Source: an uncultured Bacteroides sp.
Lineage (GTDB): Bacteria > Bacteroidota > Bacteroidia > Bacteroidales > Bacteroidaceae
Assembly: GCA_947074205.1 (NCBI GenBank)
Contig: CAMTOQ010000036.1
Location: 1-34,137 of the forward strand
DNA: 34,137 nt
Reading direction: 5' to 3'
Part shown: one piece after another, positions 18,606-27,770 of the stretch
How positions within the stretch are numbered: position 1 is the stretch's first letter
How the letters are laid out: each line of letters starts with the position of its first letter
Translations under genes and position numbers: made by a program
The notes under the pieces: model-generated
What the model was told of the DNA's origin: nothing
The model's input: the letters and a program-made list of their open reading frames with translations, nothing else
Database searches by the model: none

Positions 18606-20786
18606 TTAGTTGGCCATTTCTGAGATGAATTTCAGTCTAACCAGACGAATCTCTTCTTCGCTAAAGTCAGAACCTAGTTCTTCGAGCGCATCAGCAACAT
18701 CGTCGGTAGTCGACTCTTTGAAATAGTCGTAAATATCGAGTAGATGATCTTCGTCCATAATCTCGTCGAGGAAGTAGTCGATATTGAGCTTAGTACCCGA
18801 ATAAACGATAGCTTCAACCTCGTCAAGCAAATCGCCAAAGTCTATACCTTTAGAGTCGGCAATATCATCCAAAGCCACTTTACGGTCGATAGCCTGTACG
18901 ATAGAGATTTTCAACTTAGACTTGTTGGCCACAGTGCGTACACGCAAATCTTCAGGACGTTCAATCTCGTTCTCTTGACAGTGACGCTTGATTAGCTTAC
19001 AAAATTCTTCGCCATAACGCTTGGCTTTACCTGCACCCACACCCGGAATGTTTTGCAATTCGTCGGTAGTCACGGGATAGATAGTAGCCATAGCCTCCAA
19101 CGAAGGATCTTGGAAGATCACATAGGGAGGAACCTCTAGCTTTTTAGAAAGTTTCTTACGAAGATCTTTCAACATTGAGTAGAGTCCCGGGTCAACGGCA
19201 CACGAACCACCTCCACGAGCTGGAGTTTCTTCTTCTACTTCTTCAAAGTCATTGTCTTCGGTTATCTTGAAAGGTTTAGGTTTCTTCAAAAACTTATGTC
19301 CTTCAGGTGTTACCTTCAACAGGCCATAGTTTTCAACATCTTTACTGAGATAGCCAGCAATAAGTGCTTGGCGAATAACGGCATTCCAAGTTTTATCTTC
19401 TTCGCCCATACCCGATCCGAAAGCTTCCAGATCTTCGTGGAGGTGAGCTTGCACCTCAGAAGTTTCTCTACCTTGTAGAATGTCAATAATATAATCAGCT
19501 TTAAAATTTTCTTTAACAGCTGTAATCGCTTCGATTACAGTACATAATAAATCTTGAGCCTCCACTTGCTTTTTGGGATTTAAACAGTTGTCACAATTAC
19601 CACAATTTTCCTCCATGTACTCTTCGCCAAAATAGTGCAAAAGCGATTTACGGCGACACACGGAAGATTCGGCATACGCAGCGGTTTCTAACAGAAGCTG
19701 CTTACCTATTTCCTGCTCTGCTACAGGCTTTCCCTGCATAAACTTTTCTAGTTTCTGCAAGTCTTTGTTAGTATAAAACGTGATGCACTGACCTTCACCT
19801 CCATCTCGTCCGGCTCTACCAGTTTCCTGATAATAACCTTCCAAACTCTTAGGAATATCATAGTGTATCACAAATCTCACATCGGGTTTATCAATACCCA
19901 TACCAAACGCGATTGTTGCTACAATTACATCAATCTTTTCCATCAGGAAGTCGTCCTGATTGTGTGTTCGAGTATTTGAGTCCATCCCGGCATGATAGGC
20001 ACGAGCATTAATTCCGTTGGCTTGAAGAATTTCGGCCAACTCCTCCACCTTTTTACGGCTGAGACAATAAATAATGCCAGACTTTTCCGGATTAGTTTTT
20101 ATATACTTAATAATGTCTTTGTCAACATTATTAGTTTTGGCACGCACATCATAATATAGATTTGGACGATTAAAGGAAGATTTAAACACCTTAGCATCAA
20201 TCATACCTAGATTCTTCTGTATGTCGTGTTGCACTTTTGGAGTAGCTGTTGCCGTGAGCGCTATTAATGGCGCCTTACCAATTTCATTAATAATAGGGCG
20301 AATGCGACGATATTCCGGTCTAAAATCGTGGCCCCATTCAGAAATACAGTGTGCTTCGTCTACTGCATAAAACGAGATTTTCACTGACTTGAGAAAATCT
20401 ACATATTCATCTTTTGTCAAAGATTCGGGTGCTACATAGAGTAGTTTTGTCTTGCCGCGTACAATGTCTGATTTAACTTGATCGATAGCGCTTTTATTCA
20501 ATGATGAATTGATAAAATGTGCAATACCATCATCTTCGCTAAAGTTGCGCATCGCATCAACTTGATTTTTCATCAAGGCGATAAGCGGCGAAATCACAAT
20601 TGCAGTTCCCTCCATAAGGAGTGAAGGAAGCTGATAGCACAACGATTTCCCTCCACCTGTAGGCATCAACACAAACGAGTCATTGCCAGCAAGCAGATTC
20701 TGAATAATTGCTTCTTGATTCCCTTTAAATTTATCAAAACCGAAGTATTTCTTCAGTTGCTCTGTTAAATTTATTTTTTCTGCCAT
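18606..20786 (-). CDS. recQ: ATP-dependent DNA helicase RecQ
   Basis: A 726-residue RecQ, a 3'-5' helicase used in recombination and stalled-fork repair. It shows Walker A PTGGGKS (42-48), DEAH (143-146), TATAT, motif VI QETGRAGRDG (320-329), the RQC zinc cysteines C377, C395, C398 and C401, a winged-helix part to about 500, and an HRDC domain (about 533-605). A further 120 acidic, helical residues follow, resembling the helix-turn-helix extension seen in longer RecQ proteins. It is longer than E. coli RecQ (about 610 residues) because of this tail. It has its own strong-looking promoter. Confidence 0.97.
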   Translation of the reverse strand: MAEKINLTEQLKKYFGFDKFKGNQEAIIQNLLAGNDSFVLMPTGGGKSLCYQLPSLLMEGTAIVISPLIALMKNQVDAMRNFSEDDGIAHFINSSLNKSAIDQVKSDIVRGKTKLLYVAPESLTKDEYVDFLKSVKISFYAVDEAHCISEWGHDFRPEYRRIRPIINEIGKAPLIALTATATPKVQHDIQKNLGMIDAKVFKSSFNRPNLYYDVRAKTNNVDKDIIKYIKTNPEKSGIIYCLSRKKVEELAEILQANGINARAYHAGMDSNTRTHNQDDFLMEKIDVIVATIAFGMGIDKPDVRFVIHYDIPKSLEGYYQETGRAGRDGGEGQCITFYTNKDLQKLEKFMQGKPVAEQEIGKQLLLETAAYAESSVCRRKSLLHYFGEEYMEENCGNCDNCLNPKKQVEAQDLLCTVIEAITAVKENFKADYIIDILQGRETSEVQAHLHEDLEAFGSGMGEEDKTWNAVIRQALIAGYLSKDVENYGLLKVTPEGHKFLKKPKPFKITEDNDFEEVEEETPARGGGSCAVDPGLYSMLKDLRKKLSKKLEVPPYVIFQDPSLEAMATIYPVTTDELQNIPGVGAGKAKRYGEEFCKLIKRHCQENEIERPEDLRVRTVANKSKLKISIVQAIDRKVALDDIADSKGIDFGDLLDEVEAIVYSGTKLNIDYFLDEIMDEDHLLDIYDYFKESTTDDVADALEELGSDFSEEEIRLVRLKFISEMAN

Positions 20787-20858
20787 TATGTTTTTATATA
20801 TTTATAGTATAGTAGTTGGTATCCTAAGCACAAACGTTGCTGTAGCTAAGATGGTAAA

Positions 20859-20889
20859 CAAAGTTATAAACAACTTTGCAAAATACAAA
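20859..20889 (-). promoter_or_regulatory. Bacteroidetes-type promoter for recQ
   Basis: Minus-strand TTTG (20889-20886), 19 bases, then TAACTTTG (20866-20859): a full match to the consensus. The start of transcription would be near 20853, giving a leader of about 65 bases. Confidence 0.7.
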
Positions 20890-20967
20890 CATTATATATC
20901 TAATATTTTCTAAGTAGTATATATAAAAATCATTATAGAACAGGCACAGAAGGTATCTACACTAAAC

Positions 20968-21001
20968 AGCAGACTGCCACCGTAAGGTTGATCAGTCTGC
21001 T
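20968..21001 (-). terminator. Possible terminator after clpX
   Basis: AGCAGACTG (20968-20976) pairs with CAGTCTGCT (20993-21001) around a 16-base loop, about 50 bases after the clpX stop. The T tract that follows on the minus strand is poor (GTTTAGTG), so termination is uncertain. Confidence 0.45.
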
Positions 21002-21049
21002 ATTTATATATTGTAGCACTAAAAGCTAGTTCAGAAAATCTAGAAGAGG

Positions 21050-22294
21050 CTATGCAGTTTGGAGTCTAGCCAGGTTGGCTTTATCTAATTGCTTGCGCGC
21101 ATAGTCTAGCGTTACCTCAAAGCTCTTCTTTTTAGTAGAAGGAATTTCGAACATCACATCCATCATAATGGTCTCTACGATAGAGCGAAGTCCACGAGCT
21201 CCAAGCTTATACTCTACAGCCTTATCAACAATATACTCGAAAACTTCTGGTTCGAACGTTAGTTTCACTCCGTCCATATCGAAAAGTTTCACATATTGCT
21301 TGATGATTGAGTTCTTAGGCTCAGTCAAGATTGATCTTAATGCTGTACGATCGAGCGGGTTTAGATAAGTCAAAACAGGAAGACGACCGATGATTTCGGG
21401 AATCAATCCAAAAGACTTCAAGTCTTGTGGAGCGATGTACTGCATCATATTATTCTTATCTATTTGCGCAGTCTTTTGAGTTGCACCATAACCTACCACA
21501 TGGGTATTGAGGCGTTGGGCAATTTTCTTCTCGATACCATCGAAAGCACCACCACAAATAAATAGGATATTCTTTGTATTGACAGGAATCATCTTCTGGT
21601 CGGGGTGTTTACGTCCGCCTTGGGGTGGTACATTGACAACCGAACCTTCGAGCAGTTTCAACAAGCCTTGTTGAACACCTTCGCCACTCACATCGCGAGT
21701 GATAGATGGGTTGTCGCCCTTACGTGCAATCTTGTCAATCTCATCAATAAAGACAATGCCTTGTTCGGCTTCGGCCACATTATAGTCGGCCACCTGCAAC
21801 AAGCGAGTCAAAATGCTTTCGATATCTTCGCCCACATAGCCGGCTTCGGTCAACACCGTTGCGTCTACAATGGTAAAAGGCACGTGAAGCAATTTTGCGA
21901 TAGTACGTGCCAACAATGTTTTGCCCGTACCGGTGCTACCCACCATAATGATGTTCGATTTCTCAATCTCCACATCATCACTGCTATCTTTTTGCAACAA
22001 ACGTTTATAGTGATTATAAACCGACACAGAAAGAAAGCGTTTAGCATCATCCTGACCAATGATATATTGATCGAGGAAAGATTTGATTTCTTGTGGCTTT
22101 GGAAGTTCGGTCATGTCAAGAGCTACGCCCTTTCCGGCAACCTTATTGCCCATTGCCTCTTGTGTAATTTCGTAAGCTTGAGATGTACAGCTATCACATA
22201 TATAACCGTTCATACCCGTAATCAGAAAACCTACTTCGTTTTCTGATCGCCCACAAAAGCTACACCTTCTTTTATTATTTTTTGAATCTGCCAT
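21050..22294 (-). CDS. clpX: ClpXP protease ATPase subunit ClpX
   Basis: A 414-residue AAA+ unfoldase that feeds tagged substrates to ClpP. The N-terminal zinc-binding domain uses C11, C14, C33 and C36. Further features are Walker A GSTGTGKT (119-126), pore loop GYVGED (152-157), Walker B VFIDEID (181-187), [10 protein letters not shown] (200-209), and the RKH loop (228-230). The loop that docks onto ClpP reads VGY (267-269) where E. coli has IGF, which still fits the hydrophobic-Gly-hydrophobic consensus. It lies 2 bases after clpP, so the two are cotranscribed in the usual order. Confidence 0.98.
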   Translation of the reverse strand: MADSKNNKRRCSFCGRSENEVGFLITGMNGYICDSCTSQAYEITQEAMGNKVAGKGVALDMTELPKPQEIKSFLDQYIIGQDDAKRFLSVSVYNHYKRLLQKDSSDDVEIEKSNIIMVGSTGTGKTLLARTIAKLLHVPFTIVDATVLTEAGYVGEDIESILTRLLQVADYNVAEAEQGIVFIDEIDKIARKGDNPSITRDVSGEGVQQGLLKLLEGSVVNVPPQGGRKHPDQKMIPVNTKNILFICGGAFDGIEKKIAQRLNTHVVGYGATQKTAQIDKNNMMQYIAPQDLKSFGLIPEIIGRLPVLTYLNPLDRTALRSILTEPKNSIIKQYVKLFDMDGVKLTFEPEVFEYIVDKAVEYKLGARGLRSIVETIMMDVMFEIPSTKKKSFEVTLDYARKQLDKANLARLQTA

Positions 22295-22296
22295 AA

Positions 22297-22959
22297 TTAT
22301 TTTCTGAGCAATACTTCATCAACCATGCCATAAGCTTTAGCTTCTTCGGCAGTCATCCAATAGTCACGATCCGAGTCGGCCCAAACCTTATCGAAGTCGG
22401 TATGCGAATGTTCAGCTATTATAGTATAAAGTTCTTTCTTCAATTTTTGAATTTCACGAGCTGTGATTTCAATATCCGAAGCTTGACCTTGAGCACCACC
22501 CATTGGTTGGTGAATCATGATGCGCGAATGTTTCAAAGCCGAACGTTTGCCCTCGGCACCGGCAACCAACAAAACAGCAGCCATAGAAGCAGCAACACCT
22601 GTACAGATAGTGGCCACATCGCTAGAGATAAACTGCATTGTATCGTAGATACCTAAACCGGCATAAACAGAACCACCAGGCGAATTGATATAGATTGAGA
22701 TGTCCTTACCTGGATCTACAGAGTCAAGATATAACAATTGCGCTTGAAGTGTATTGGCAGTATAATCATTTACCTCAGTACCCAAAAAGATAATGCGGTC
22801 CATCATCAAACGTGAAAAAACATCGAGCTGAGTAACGTTGAGCTGACGCTCTTCCAAGATGTAAGGATTGAGATAACCAGCTTGCGATTTGATAACACTA
22901 TCTAAAGCTAGGCTGTTCATACCTAGATGTTTGGTGGCGTATTTTCTAAAATCATCCAT
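22297..22959 (-). CDS. clpP: ATP-dependent Clp protease proteolytic subunit
   Basis: A 220-residue serine protease that forms the tetradecameric chamber of ClpXP. The catalytic triad is S125 (in GVAASMAA), H150 (in RIMIHQP) and D199 (in DSDRDYW). The spacing between these (25 and 49 residues) is the same as in E. coli ClpP. About 25 residues before the core are probably a cleaved propeptide. It is followed 2 bases later by clpX and preceded by tig, with a terminator and a promoter-like TACTTTTG between tig and clpP. Confidence 0.98.
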   Translation of the reverse strand: MDDFRKYATKHLGMNSLALDSVIKSQAGYLNPYILEERQLNVTQLDVFSRLMMDRIIFLGTEVNDYTANTLQAQLLYLDSVDPGKDISIYINSPGGSVYAGLGIYDTMQFISSDVATICTGVAASMAAVLLVAGAEGKRSALKHSRIMIHQPMGGAQGQASDIEITAREIQKLKKELYTIIAEHSHTDFDKVWADSDRDYWMTAEEAKAYGMVDEVLLRK

Positions 22960-22996
22960 AAGTAAACTCCTTTCTTATTATTTATCTACAAAGAAA

Positions 22997-23004
22997 CAAA
23001 AGTA
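22997..23004 (-). promoter_or_regulatory. -7 promoter element for clpP-clpX
   Basis: Minus-strand TACTTTTG (23004-22997) matches TAnnTTTG, 38 bases before the clpP start and directly after the tig terminator. No matching -33 TTTG is found at 19-21 bases. Confidence 0.45.
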
Positions 23005-23014
23005 TAAAGAAAAA

Positions 23015-23059
23015 GACAAAAACACAGAGTTATAAATCTAGAAACTCTGTGTTTTTGTC
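23015..23059 (-). terminator. Terminator after tig
   Basis: Perfect 17-base arms (23015-23031 and 23043-23059) with an 11-base loop, followed on the minus strand by TTTTTCTTT. It lies in the 128-base gap between tig and clpP and makes them separate transcripts, at least in part. Confidence 0.85.
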
Positions 23060-23087
23060 GTAGTTATATTGTTTTCAAAAAATGTTC

Positions 23088-24443
23088 TTATTCGAACATC
23101 TTGTTGAACTCGTCCAAAGTAACTGTTTTAGGCTCTAGAGTTACTTGCTCTTTCAAAGCCTTAGCCAATTTGTTTTCAACGATGCGGCCAACCAATGCTT
23201 CTACTTGCTCTTTCTTCTTCAAAGTTTCAGCAGCATAGTTTGTCAATACATCTTCTGGAATGCTCATCATACCGTATTGAGCGAATTGAGCTTTAACAGC
23301 AGTCTTAGCCATTTCAAGAACTTCAGCTTGATCAACCTTGATATCGTTAGCTTTCACCAACTGCTCTTTGATAAGGTGCCAAGTTAGTTCCTTGATGCTA
23401 TCAGCGAAGTTTTCGTTTACAAACTCTTCACCTTTTTCTTGGTTGTTAAGCAACATGATGCGCTTCAAGATAGTTTCTGGATATACCACTTCGCCAGCTT
23501 TGTTTGTAAGCAATGTGCGAATGTCTACCATAAACTTGTAATCGCTGTTAGGTGCGAATTGCTCAGCAAGAGTTTCTTTTACTTTAGCAGTAAATTCTTC
23601 TTCGCTCTTCACTACACCTTCGCCAAATACTTCGTCGAACAACTCTTGGTTAAGCGCGCTAGGTACGTAACGAGTAATTTCTTCTACTTGGAAGCTAAAG
23701 TTACCTTTAACAGCTGCAGCAGCATCTTTTTCGATGTGAAGCAAAGAAGCGATTTCTGCTTCGTTGTTGTCATAAGCTACAGATGGATTGAACACCAATA
23801 CATCGTTTACTTTAGCACCAGCGAAGATAGCTTTTTGCTCATCGTTCTTCATGTAAGAAGGCATCATCACAGCAGCTTCAACTTGAATACCACCTTCTTT
23901 TGTAGTGCCATTCTCGTCTAGTTCAGCGATCAAACCTTTTACCATATCGTTATCTTGGTACGAATCTACTTTTTCGTGAGTGCCTTTACGTTGAGCATAG
24001 TTGTCAACTTGGCCTTTTACCATCTCGTCTGTTACTTCGATAGTGTAGTAGTCTACTTTATCTGAAGCTTCAACAGTAGCGTTGATCTCAGGAGCCAAAG
24101 CTACGTCAAACAAGAATTCGAATTCTTCCATAGTATCGAAGTCGATAGCAGTTTGCTTCTCTTCGTTAGGAAGTGGTTCACCCAAAATGCTTAGGTTATT
24201 TTCGTGGATATAGTTATATACAGATTCCGACAAAATCTTATTTACTTCTTCAGCAAGAACTGACTTGAAGTACATTTTTTTGATGACACCCATTGGCACC
24301 ATTCCTTTACGGAAACCAGGCATTTGAGCCTTTTGGCGCATAGATTTCAATGCTTTTTCTACCTTTTCTTGATAATCAGATTTCTCGATCTTAACAGTAA
24401 GCATCCCGCTTACTTTGTCAATGTTCTCAAATGAAACGTTCAT
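23088..24443 (-). CDS. tig: Trigger factor
   Basis: A 451-residue ribosome-associated chaperone. The N-terminal ribosome-binding domain includes the signature GFRKGMVP (43-50), which docks next to the exit tunnel. The middle segment (about 150-255) occupies the FKBP isomerase position but is divergent, and I cannot confirm active-site residues. The C-terminal helical arms run from about 260 to 451. The length is normal. It has its own full-consensus promoter and terminator and lies next to clpP-clpX, the tig-clpP-clpX order common in bacteria. Confidence 0.95.
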   Translation of the reverse strand: MNVSFENIDKVSGMLTVKIEKSDYQEKVEKALKSMRQKAQMPGFRKGMVPMGVIKKMYFKSVLAEEVNKILSESVYNYIHENNLSILGEPLPNEEKQTAIDFDTMEEFEFLFDVALAPEINATVEASDKVDYYTIEVTDEMVKGQVDNYAQRKGTHEKVDSYQDNDMVKGLIAELDENGTTKEGGIQVEAAVMMPSYMKNDEQKAIFAGAKVNDVLVFNPSVAYDNNEAEIASLLHIEKDAAAAVKGNFSFQVEEITRYVPSALNQELFDEVFGEGVVKSEEEFTAKVKETLAEQFAPNSDYKFMVDIRTLLTNKAGEVVYPETILKRIMLLNNQEKGEEFVNENFADSIKELTWHLIKEQLVKANDIKVDQAEVLEMAKTAVKAQFAQYGMMSIPEDVLTNYAAETLKKKEQVEALVGRIVENKLAKALKEQVTLEPKTVTLDEFNKMFE

Positions 24444-24495
24444 TCTGTGACAGTAATTTATATGATTTATATTTAATATTCTTTTTAAGAGCTCG

Positions 24496-24526
24496 CAAAA
24501 TTAGCGCTTATCTTTCACTTATCAAA
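24496..24526 (-). promoter_or_regulatory. Bacteroidetes-type promoter for tig
   Basis: Minus-strand TTTG (24526-24523), 19 bases, TAATTTTG (24503-24496). This is a full match to the consensus and gives a leader of about 47 bases. Confidence 0.72.
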
Positions 24527-24930
24527 TCAAAGTTTACTTTTTATTCGGCTATAAAAGACTAAAAACAACTAAAACAAATGACATTTTGATTAAATAAGTT
24601 GCTCTATAAAAGCTCTCTAAGAAATAGAGTTGCAAAAGCTGTGCCAATCGTCTCTATACTGACAAAAGGTGCGCAAATAGACAAAATAATAAAACAAAGA
24701 AATAGCCCAAAATGATGTTTGTAAATACAAAGAAAAGTTGAAAAATATTTAGAATTATCAAATATTATATCTTTCTTTGTAGCGGAAAAGATGGTAAACA
24801 AAGATTCTCGATTGCTATTATCAACGCTATGCGGATAAAAAAAAGGACAGCTATTTAATTTCATCATGACTTTAGCTATCATCTTCCGGAAAAGTTCTTA
24901 ATTTATTATTTTATTTTTATCATTTTCACT
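24527..24930. other. AT-rich non-coding stretch upstream of the RRM protein gene
   Basis: About 400 bases between the tig promoter and the RRM start codon. It is very AT-rich, with many A and T runs. I see no convincing gene. A 92-codon minus-strand frame (24604-24882) has no family features. CTCTAT and ATAGAG (24602-24607 and 24624-24629) can pair weakly. No full promoter for the RRM gene is found; TTTCTTTG at 24772-24779 is the nearest approximation and would imply a leader of about 145 bases. Confidence 0.5.
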
Positions 24931-25176
24931 ATGAACATTTATGTCGGAAACCTTAACTACCGCGTTAAGGAAGCAGATTTGCAACAAGTTATGGAAGAAT
25001 ACGGAGAAGTAACTTCAGTTAAAGTTATTATGGACCGTGAAACAGGCCGTTCTAAAGGCTTCGCATTTATCGAGATGAGCGACGACGCAGCAGCTACTAA
25101 AGCTATTACAGAACTTAATGGCGCTGAATATTTCGGAAGAACTATGGTAGTTAAAGAAGCAAGACCAAGAGCTTAA
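24931..25176 (+). CDS. RRM-domain RNA-binding protein
   Basis: An 81-residue protein made of a single RNA recognition motif. RNP2 is IYVGNL (residues 3-8) and RNP1 is KGFAFIEM (about 42-49), both with the aromatic residues that stack on RNA bases. The length and the lack of a glycine-rich tail fit the small RRM proteins of Bacteroidetes, which lack Hfq in many lineages and may use these proteins for post-transcriptional control. The specific RNA targets are unknown. The gene is a single-gene unit with a strong terminator immediately downstream and a long AT-rich upstream region. Confidence 0.95.
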   Translation: MNIYVGNLNYRVKEADLQQVMEEYGEVTSVKVIMDRETGRSKGFAFIEMSDDAAATKAITELNGAEYFGRTMVVKEARPRA

Positions 25177-25196
25177 TTTACACTACAGCAATTAAT

Positions 25197-25235
25197 AAAA
25201 AAACCTTTCTGCCACTATGACAGAAAGGTTTTTTT
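25197..25235. terminator. Bidirectional terminator after the RRM gene
   Basis: Seven A, then CCTTTCTG (25197-25211), pair with CAGAAAGG plus seven T (25221-25235) around a 9-base loop. The A and T runs on either side allow termination in both directions, serving the RRM gene and the convergent lptB gene. Confidence 0.88.
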
Positions 25236-25353
25236 GTTGGCCTATGTATTTTAAATCTGGATCATAACCACACATGATTGGCTTGCTGCTGAAGCCTTTG
25301 CAGCACCACTGCATCCACCTCCACAGCAACACTGCAGATAGCTATTCAGCACA

Positions 25354-26109
25354 CTAAACCATAAAGTCTTTACGACGCAGCACAAAGCTATTACTTAGAT
25401 ACTTTTCGCGTACCACGGGGTTCTCGGCCAACTCTTCAGGTCTGCCTTGAAACAGAATCTTACCTTCGAAAAGCAGATAGGCACGATCGGTGATACTGAG
25501 TGTCTCTTGCACATTGTGGTCGGTAATCAAAATACCAATATTCTTATCTTTAAGCTTCCATACAATCTGCTGAATATCTTCCACAGCAATAGGGTCTACT
25601 CCTGCAAAAGGCTCATCAAGCATAATAAACTTAGGGTCGATGGCAAGACAGCGTGCAATCTCGGTACGACGGCGTTCACCCCCTGAGAGCTGATTACCCA
25701 TATTCTTTCGAACCTTTTGCAATCTAAACTCTGCAATAAGACTCTCTAGCTTATCTTTCTGGTAATCGCGAGGCTTATTAGTCATCTCGAGCACAGCAGC
25801 AATATTATCTTCCACACTCATTTGACCAAAAACCGATTTCTCTTGTGCCAGGTAGCCAATGCCATTTTGCGCACGCTTATAAACAGGATAATTTGTAATC
25901 TCTAAGTCGTCAAGAAAGATGCGGCCTTCATTGGGAGTGATGAGACCAACTGTCATATAAAACGAAGTAGTCTTACCCGCACCATTAGGACCAAGCAACC
26001 CAACGATTTCGCCCTGTTTCACATGGATTGAAACATGGTTTACAACCGTACGCTTTCCGTATTTCTTTACAAGATCCTCCGTTCGGAGCACCATTCTACT
26101 TTCTTCCAT
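25354..26109 (-). CDS. lptB: Lipopolysaccharide export ATPase LptB
   Basis: A 251-residue ABC ATPase from the start chosen at 26109 ([13 protein letters not shown]). A longer in-frame extension to 26238 would run through the divergent mlaE start and has no family features, and a later ATG at 26094 is also possible. Walker [10 protein letters not shown] (about 40-48), signature LSGGERRR (about 141-148), Walker B with [13 protein letters not shown] (about 164-176). The FAGVDP and ERRR wording is typical of LptB, which powers extraction of lipopolysaccharide from the inner membrane with LptF and LptG (not in this window). It converges on the RRM gene and is divergent from mlaE. Confidence 0.93.
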   Translation of the reverse strand: MEESRMVLRTEDLVKKYGKRTVVNHVSIHVKQGEIVGLLGPNGAGKTTSFYMTVGLITPNEGRIFLDDLEITNYPVYKRAQNGIGYLAQEKSVFGQMSVEDNIAAVLEMTNKPRDYQKDKLESLIAEFRLQKVRKNMGNQLSGGERRRTEIARCLAIDPKFIMLDEPFAGVDPIAVEDIQQIVWKLKDKNIGILITDHNVQETLSITDRAYLLFEGKILFQGRPEELAENPVVREKYLSNSFVLRRKDFMV

Positions 26110-26127
26110 AACCACGTTATTTTGGAG

Positions 26128-26135
26128 CAAAAATA
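26128..26135 (-). promoter_or_regulatory. -7 promoter element for lptB
   Basis: Minus-strand TATTTTTG (26135-26128) matches TAnnTTTG, 18 bases before the ATG at 26109. This supports that start. No clean -33 element is present. Confidence 0.5.
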
Positions 26136-26157
26136 GTAAAAATAGACCGAAAGTGCG

Positions 26158-26165
26158 TACATTTG
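26158..26165 (+). promoter_or_regulatory. -7 promoter element for mlaE-mlaF
   Basis: TACATTTG (26158-26165) matches TAnnTTTG, 17 bases before the mlaE ATG. It faces away from the lptB element 22 bases to the left, so the two promoters are packed back to back. Confidence 0.5.
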
Positions 26166-26182
26166 CATAAAATAAACCAATC

Positions 26183-26926
26183 ATGCTAAGACCGTTACAA
26201 GTATTAGGAAAATATACGATACTAATGTGGCGTACCATTGGACGCCCCGAACGTATGAGTATGTTTTTCCGACAATATATTCAAGAAGTTGAGAAGCTCG
26301 GCATCAATTCCATTGGCATTGTTCTACTCATATCCTTATTTATTGGCGCAGTAATCACCATCCAGATTCAACTAAACATGAGTAGTGGATGGGTGCCCCG
26401 GTGGACCGTGGGTTATATCACCCGCGAAATTCTGCTGCTTGAGTTCTCATCATCCATCATGTGTCTAATTTTAGCAGGGAAAGTGGGTTCTAATATCGCC
26501 TCAGAGCTAGGAACCATGCGTGTCACTCAGCAAATTGACGCCCTTGAAATCATGGGTATCAATTCGGCCAACTTCTTAATCTTACCCAAAGTAACCGCCA
26601 TGGTTACTATCATCCCTCTGCTTGTGATATTTAGTATCTTTGCAGGTATCATAGGTGCCTATGCCTCATGCTGGTTTGCAAACGTGATGCCCGCCTCACA
26701 ACTTGAGTATGGACTACAGTATATGTTTGTGGAGTGGTATGTGTGGTGTAGTATCATTAAATCGATAGTCTTTGCTTTTATCATATCGAGTGTAGCTTCA
26801 TTCTTTGGCTACTCTGTTGATGGGGGTTCAATCGAAGTAGGAAAAGCTTCGACAAACGCTGTGGTATGTAGCAGCGTGCTAATCTTATTTTTCGACCTAA
26901 TACTTACCAAACTCTTAATGGAATGA
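26183..26926 (+). CDS. mlaE: MlaE-family lipid transport permease
   Basis: A 247-residue integral membrane protein of the MlaE/YrbE family, with about five to six hydrophobic segments. Family features are [47 protein letters not shown] (about 80-125), the conserved glutamate and G-T-M-x-V-x-x-Q-I-D-A-L-E block. MlaE with MlaF forms an ABC transporter that moves phospholipids between the membranes. The stop overlaps the mlaF start (ATGA), so the two are translationally coupled. MlaD, MlaB and MlaC homologues are not in the window. Confidence 0.93.
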   Translation: MLRPLQVLGKYTILMWRTIGRPERMSMFFRQYIQEVEKLGINSIGIVLLISLFIGAVITIQIQLNMSSGWVPRWTVGYITREILLLEFSSSIMCLILAGKVGSNIASELGTMRVTQQIDALEIMGINSANFLILPKVTAMVTIIPLLVIFSIFAGIIGAYASCWFANVMPASQLEYGLQYMFVEWYVWCSIIKSIVFAFIISSVASFFGYSVDGGSIEVGKASTNAVVCSSVLILFFDLILTKLLME

Positions 26927-27699
26927 TAGAAGTTAAAAACCTATATAAGTCTTTCGAAGGTAGGACGGTACTAGATAATATCAGCACTGTTTTCGAGAAT
27001 GGTAAAACAAACCTCATCATCGGACAAAGCGGTTCGGGAAAGACGGTATTGATGAAATGTATCGTGGGGTTGCTAGAGCCCGACAAAGGGAAGATACTAT
27101 ATGATGGACGCGACTTTACCTCACTCAAGAAGAAGGAGAAGAAAAATCTGCGTAGCGAGATGGGTATGATCTTCCAAAGCGCTGCTCTATTCGACTCTAT
27201 GACAGTGCTTGACAATGTCATGTTCCCACTCAACATATTTAGCAATGACACGCTTCGCGATCGTACAAAACGAGCGATGTTTTGCCTAGATAGAGTAGGA
27301 CTAATGGAAGCACGCGAGAAGCTGCCCGATGAGATTAGTGGAGGTATGCAAAAGCGTGTGGCTATTGCTCGCGCTATCGCTCTTAATCCCCAATATCTGT
27401 TTTGCGATGAACCTAATTCAGGACTCGACCCCAAAACATCCTTGCTTATAGATGACTTGATTCACGATATCACAGTGGAGTATAACATGACAACAATCAT
27501 CAATACCCATGATATGAATTCCGTGCTGGGAATTGGAGATAAAATCAGCTTCATCTACAAAGGAACAAAGGAGTGGGAAGGCACAAAAAATGATATTTTC
27601 ACCAACAACAATGAGCTGTTGACAGACTTTATATTTGCTTCGGATCTACTCAAAAAAGTAAAAGAGATGGAGATGAGCAAATGCTTTGCGCAAAAGTAG
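26923..27699 (+). CDS. mlaF: MlaF-family lipid transport ABC ATPase
   Basis: A 258-residue ABC ATPase: Walker A GQSGSGKT (34-41), Q-loop FQSAALFDSMTV (84-95), signature ISGGMQKR (138-145), Walker B LFCDEPNSGLDP (159-170), and switch histidine H196 in NTHDMNS. The SAALFDSMTV and GGMQKRVAIARA wording is typical of MlaF. It powers the MlaE permease encoded just upstream (4-base overlap). A hairpin terminator follows 18 bases after the stop. Confidence 0.95.
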   Translation: MIEVKNLYKSFEGRTVLDNISTVFENGKTNLIIGQSGSGKTVLMKCIVGLLEPDKGKILYDGRDFTSLKKKEKKNLRSEMGMIFQSAALFDSMTVLDNVMFPLNIFSNDTLRDRTKRAMFCLDRVGLMEAREKLPDEISGGMQKRVAIARAIALNPQYLFCDEPNSGLDPKTSLLIDDLIHDITVEYNMTTIINTHDMNSVLGIGDKISFIYKGTKEWEGTKNDIFTNNNELLTDFIFASDLLKKVKEMEMSKCFAQK

Positions 27700-27716
27700 A
27701 AGCTTAGAAAACAAAA

Positions 27717-27754
27717 AAGAGCGGCACACCATTCTGATATGGTATGCCGCTCTT
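27717..27754. terminator. Bidirectional terminator between mlaF and the response regulator gene
   Basis: Arms 27717-27732 and 27739-27754 pair over 16 positions with one mismatch, loop TCTGAT. An A-rich run lies to the left and TCTTTTATT to the right, so it can serve both convergent genes. Confidence 0.82.
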
Positions 27755-27770
27755 CTTTTATTATCAACTA

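Noticed and set aside
21605..22246. A 213-codon plus-strand frame inside clpX
   Set aside because: Antisense shadow of clpX, whose motifs are all intact.
24604..24882. A 92-codon minus-strand open frame between tig and the RRM gene
   Set aside because: Low-complexity AT-rich composition, no recognisable family or motif, no promoter; it probably reflects the few stop codons in this frame by chance.
26110..26238. A 43-residue N-terminal extension of LptB
   Set aside because: It overlaps the divergent mlaE start and both promoter elements and has no counterpart in the LptB family; the ATG at 26109 follows a good -7 element.
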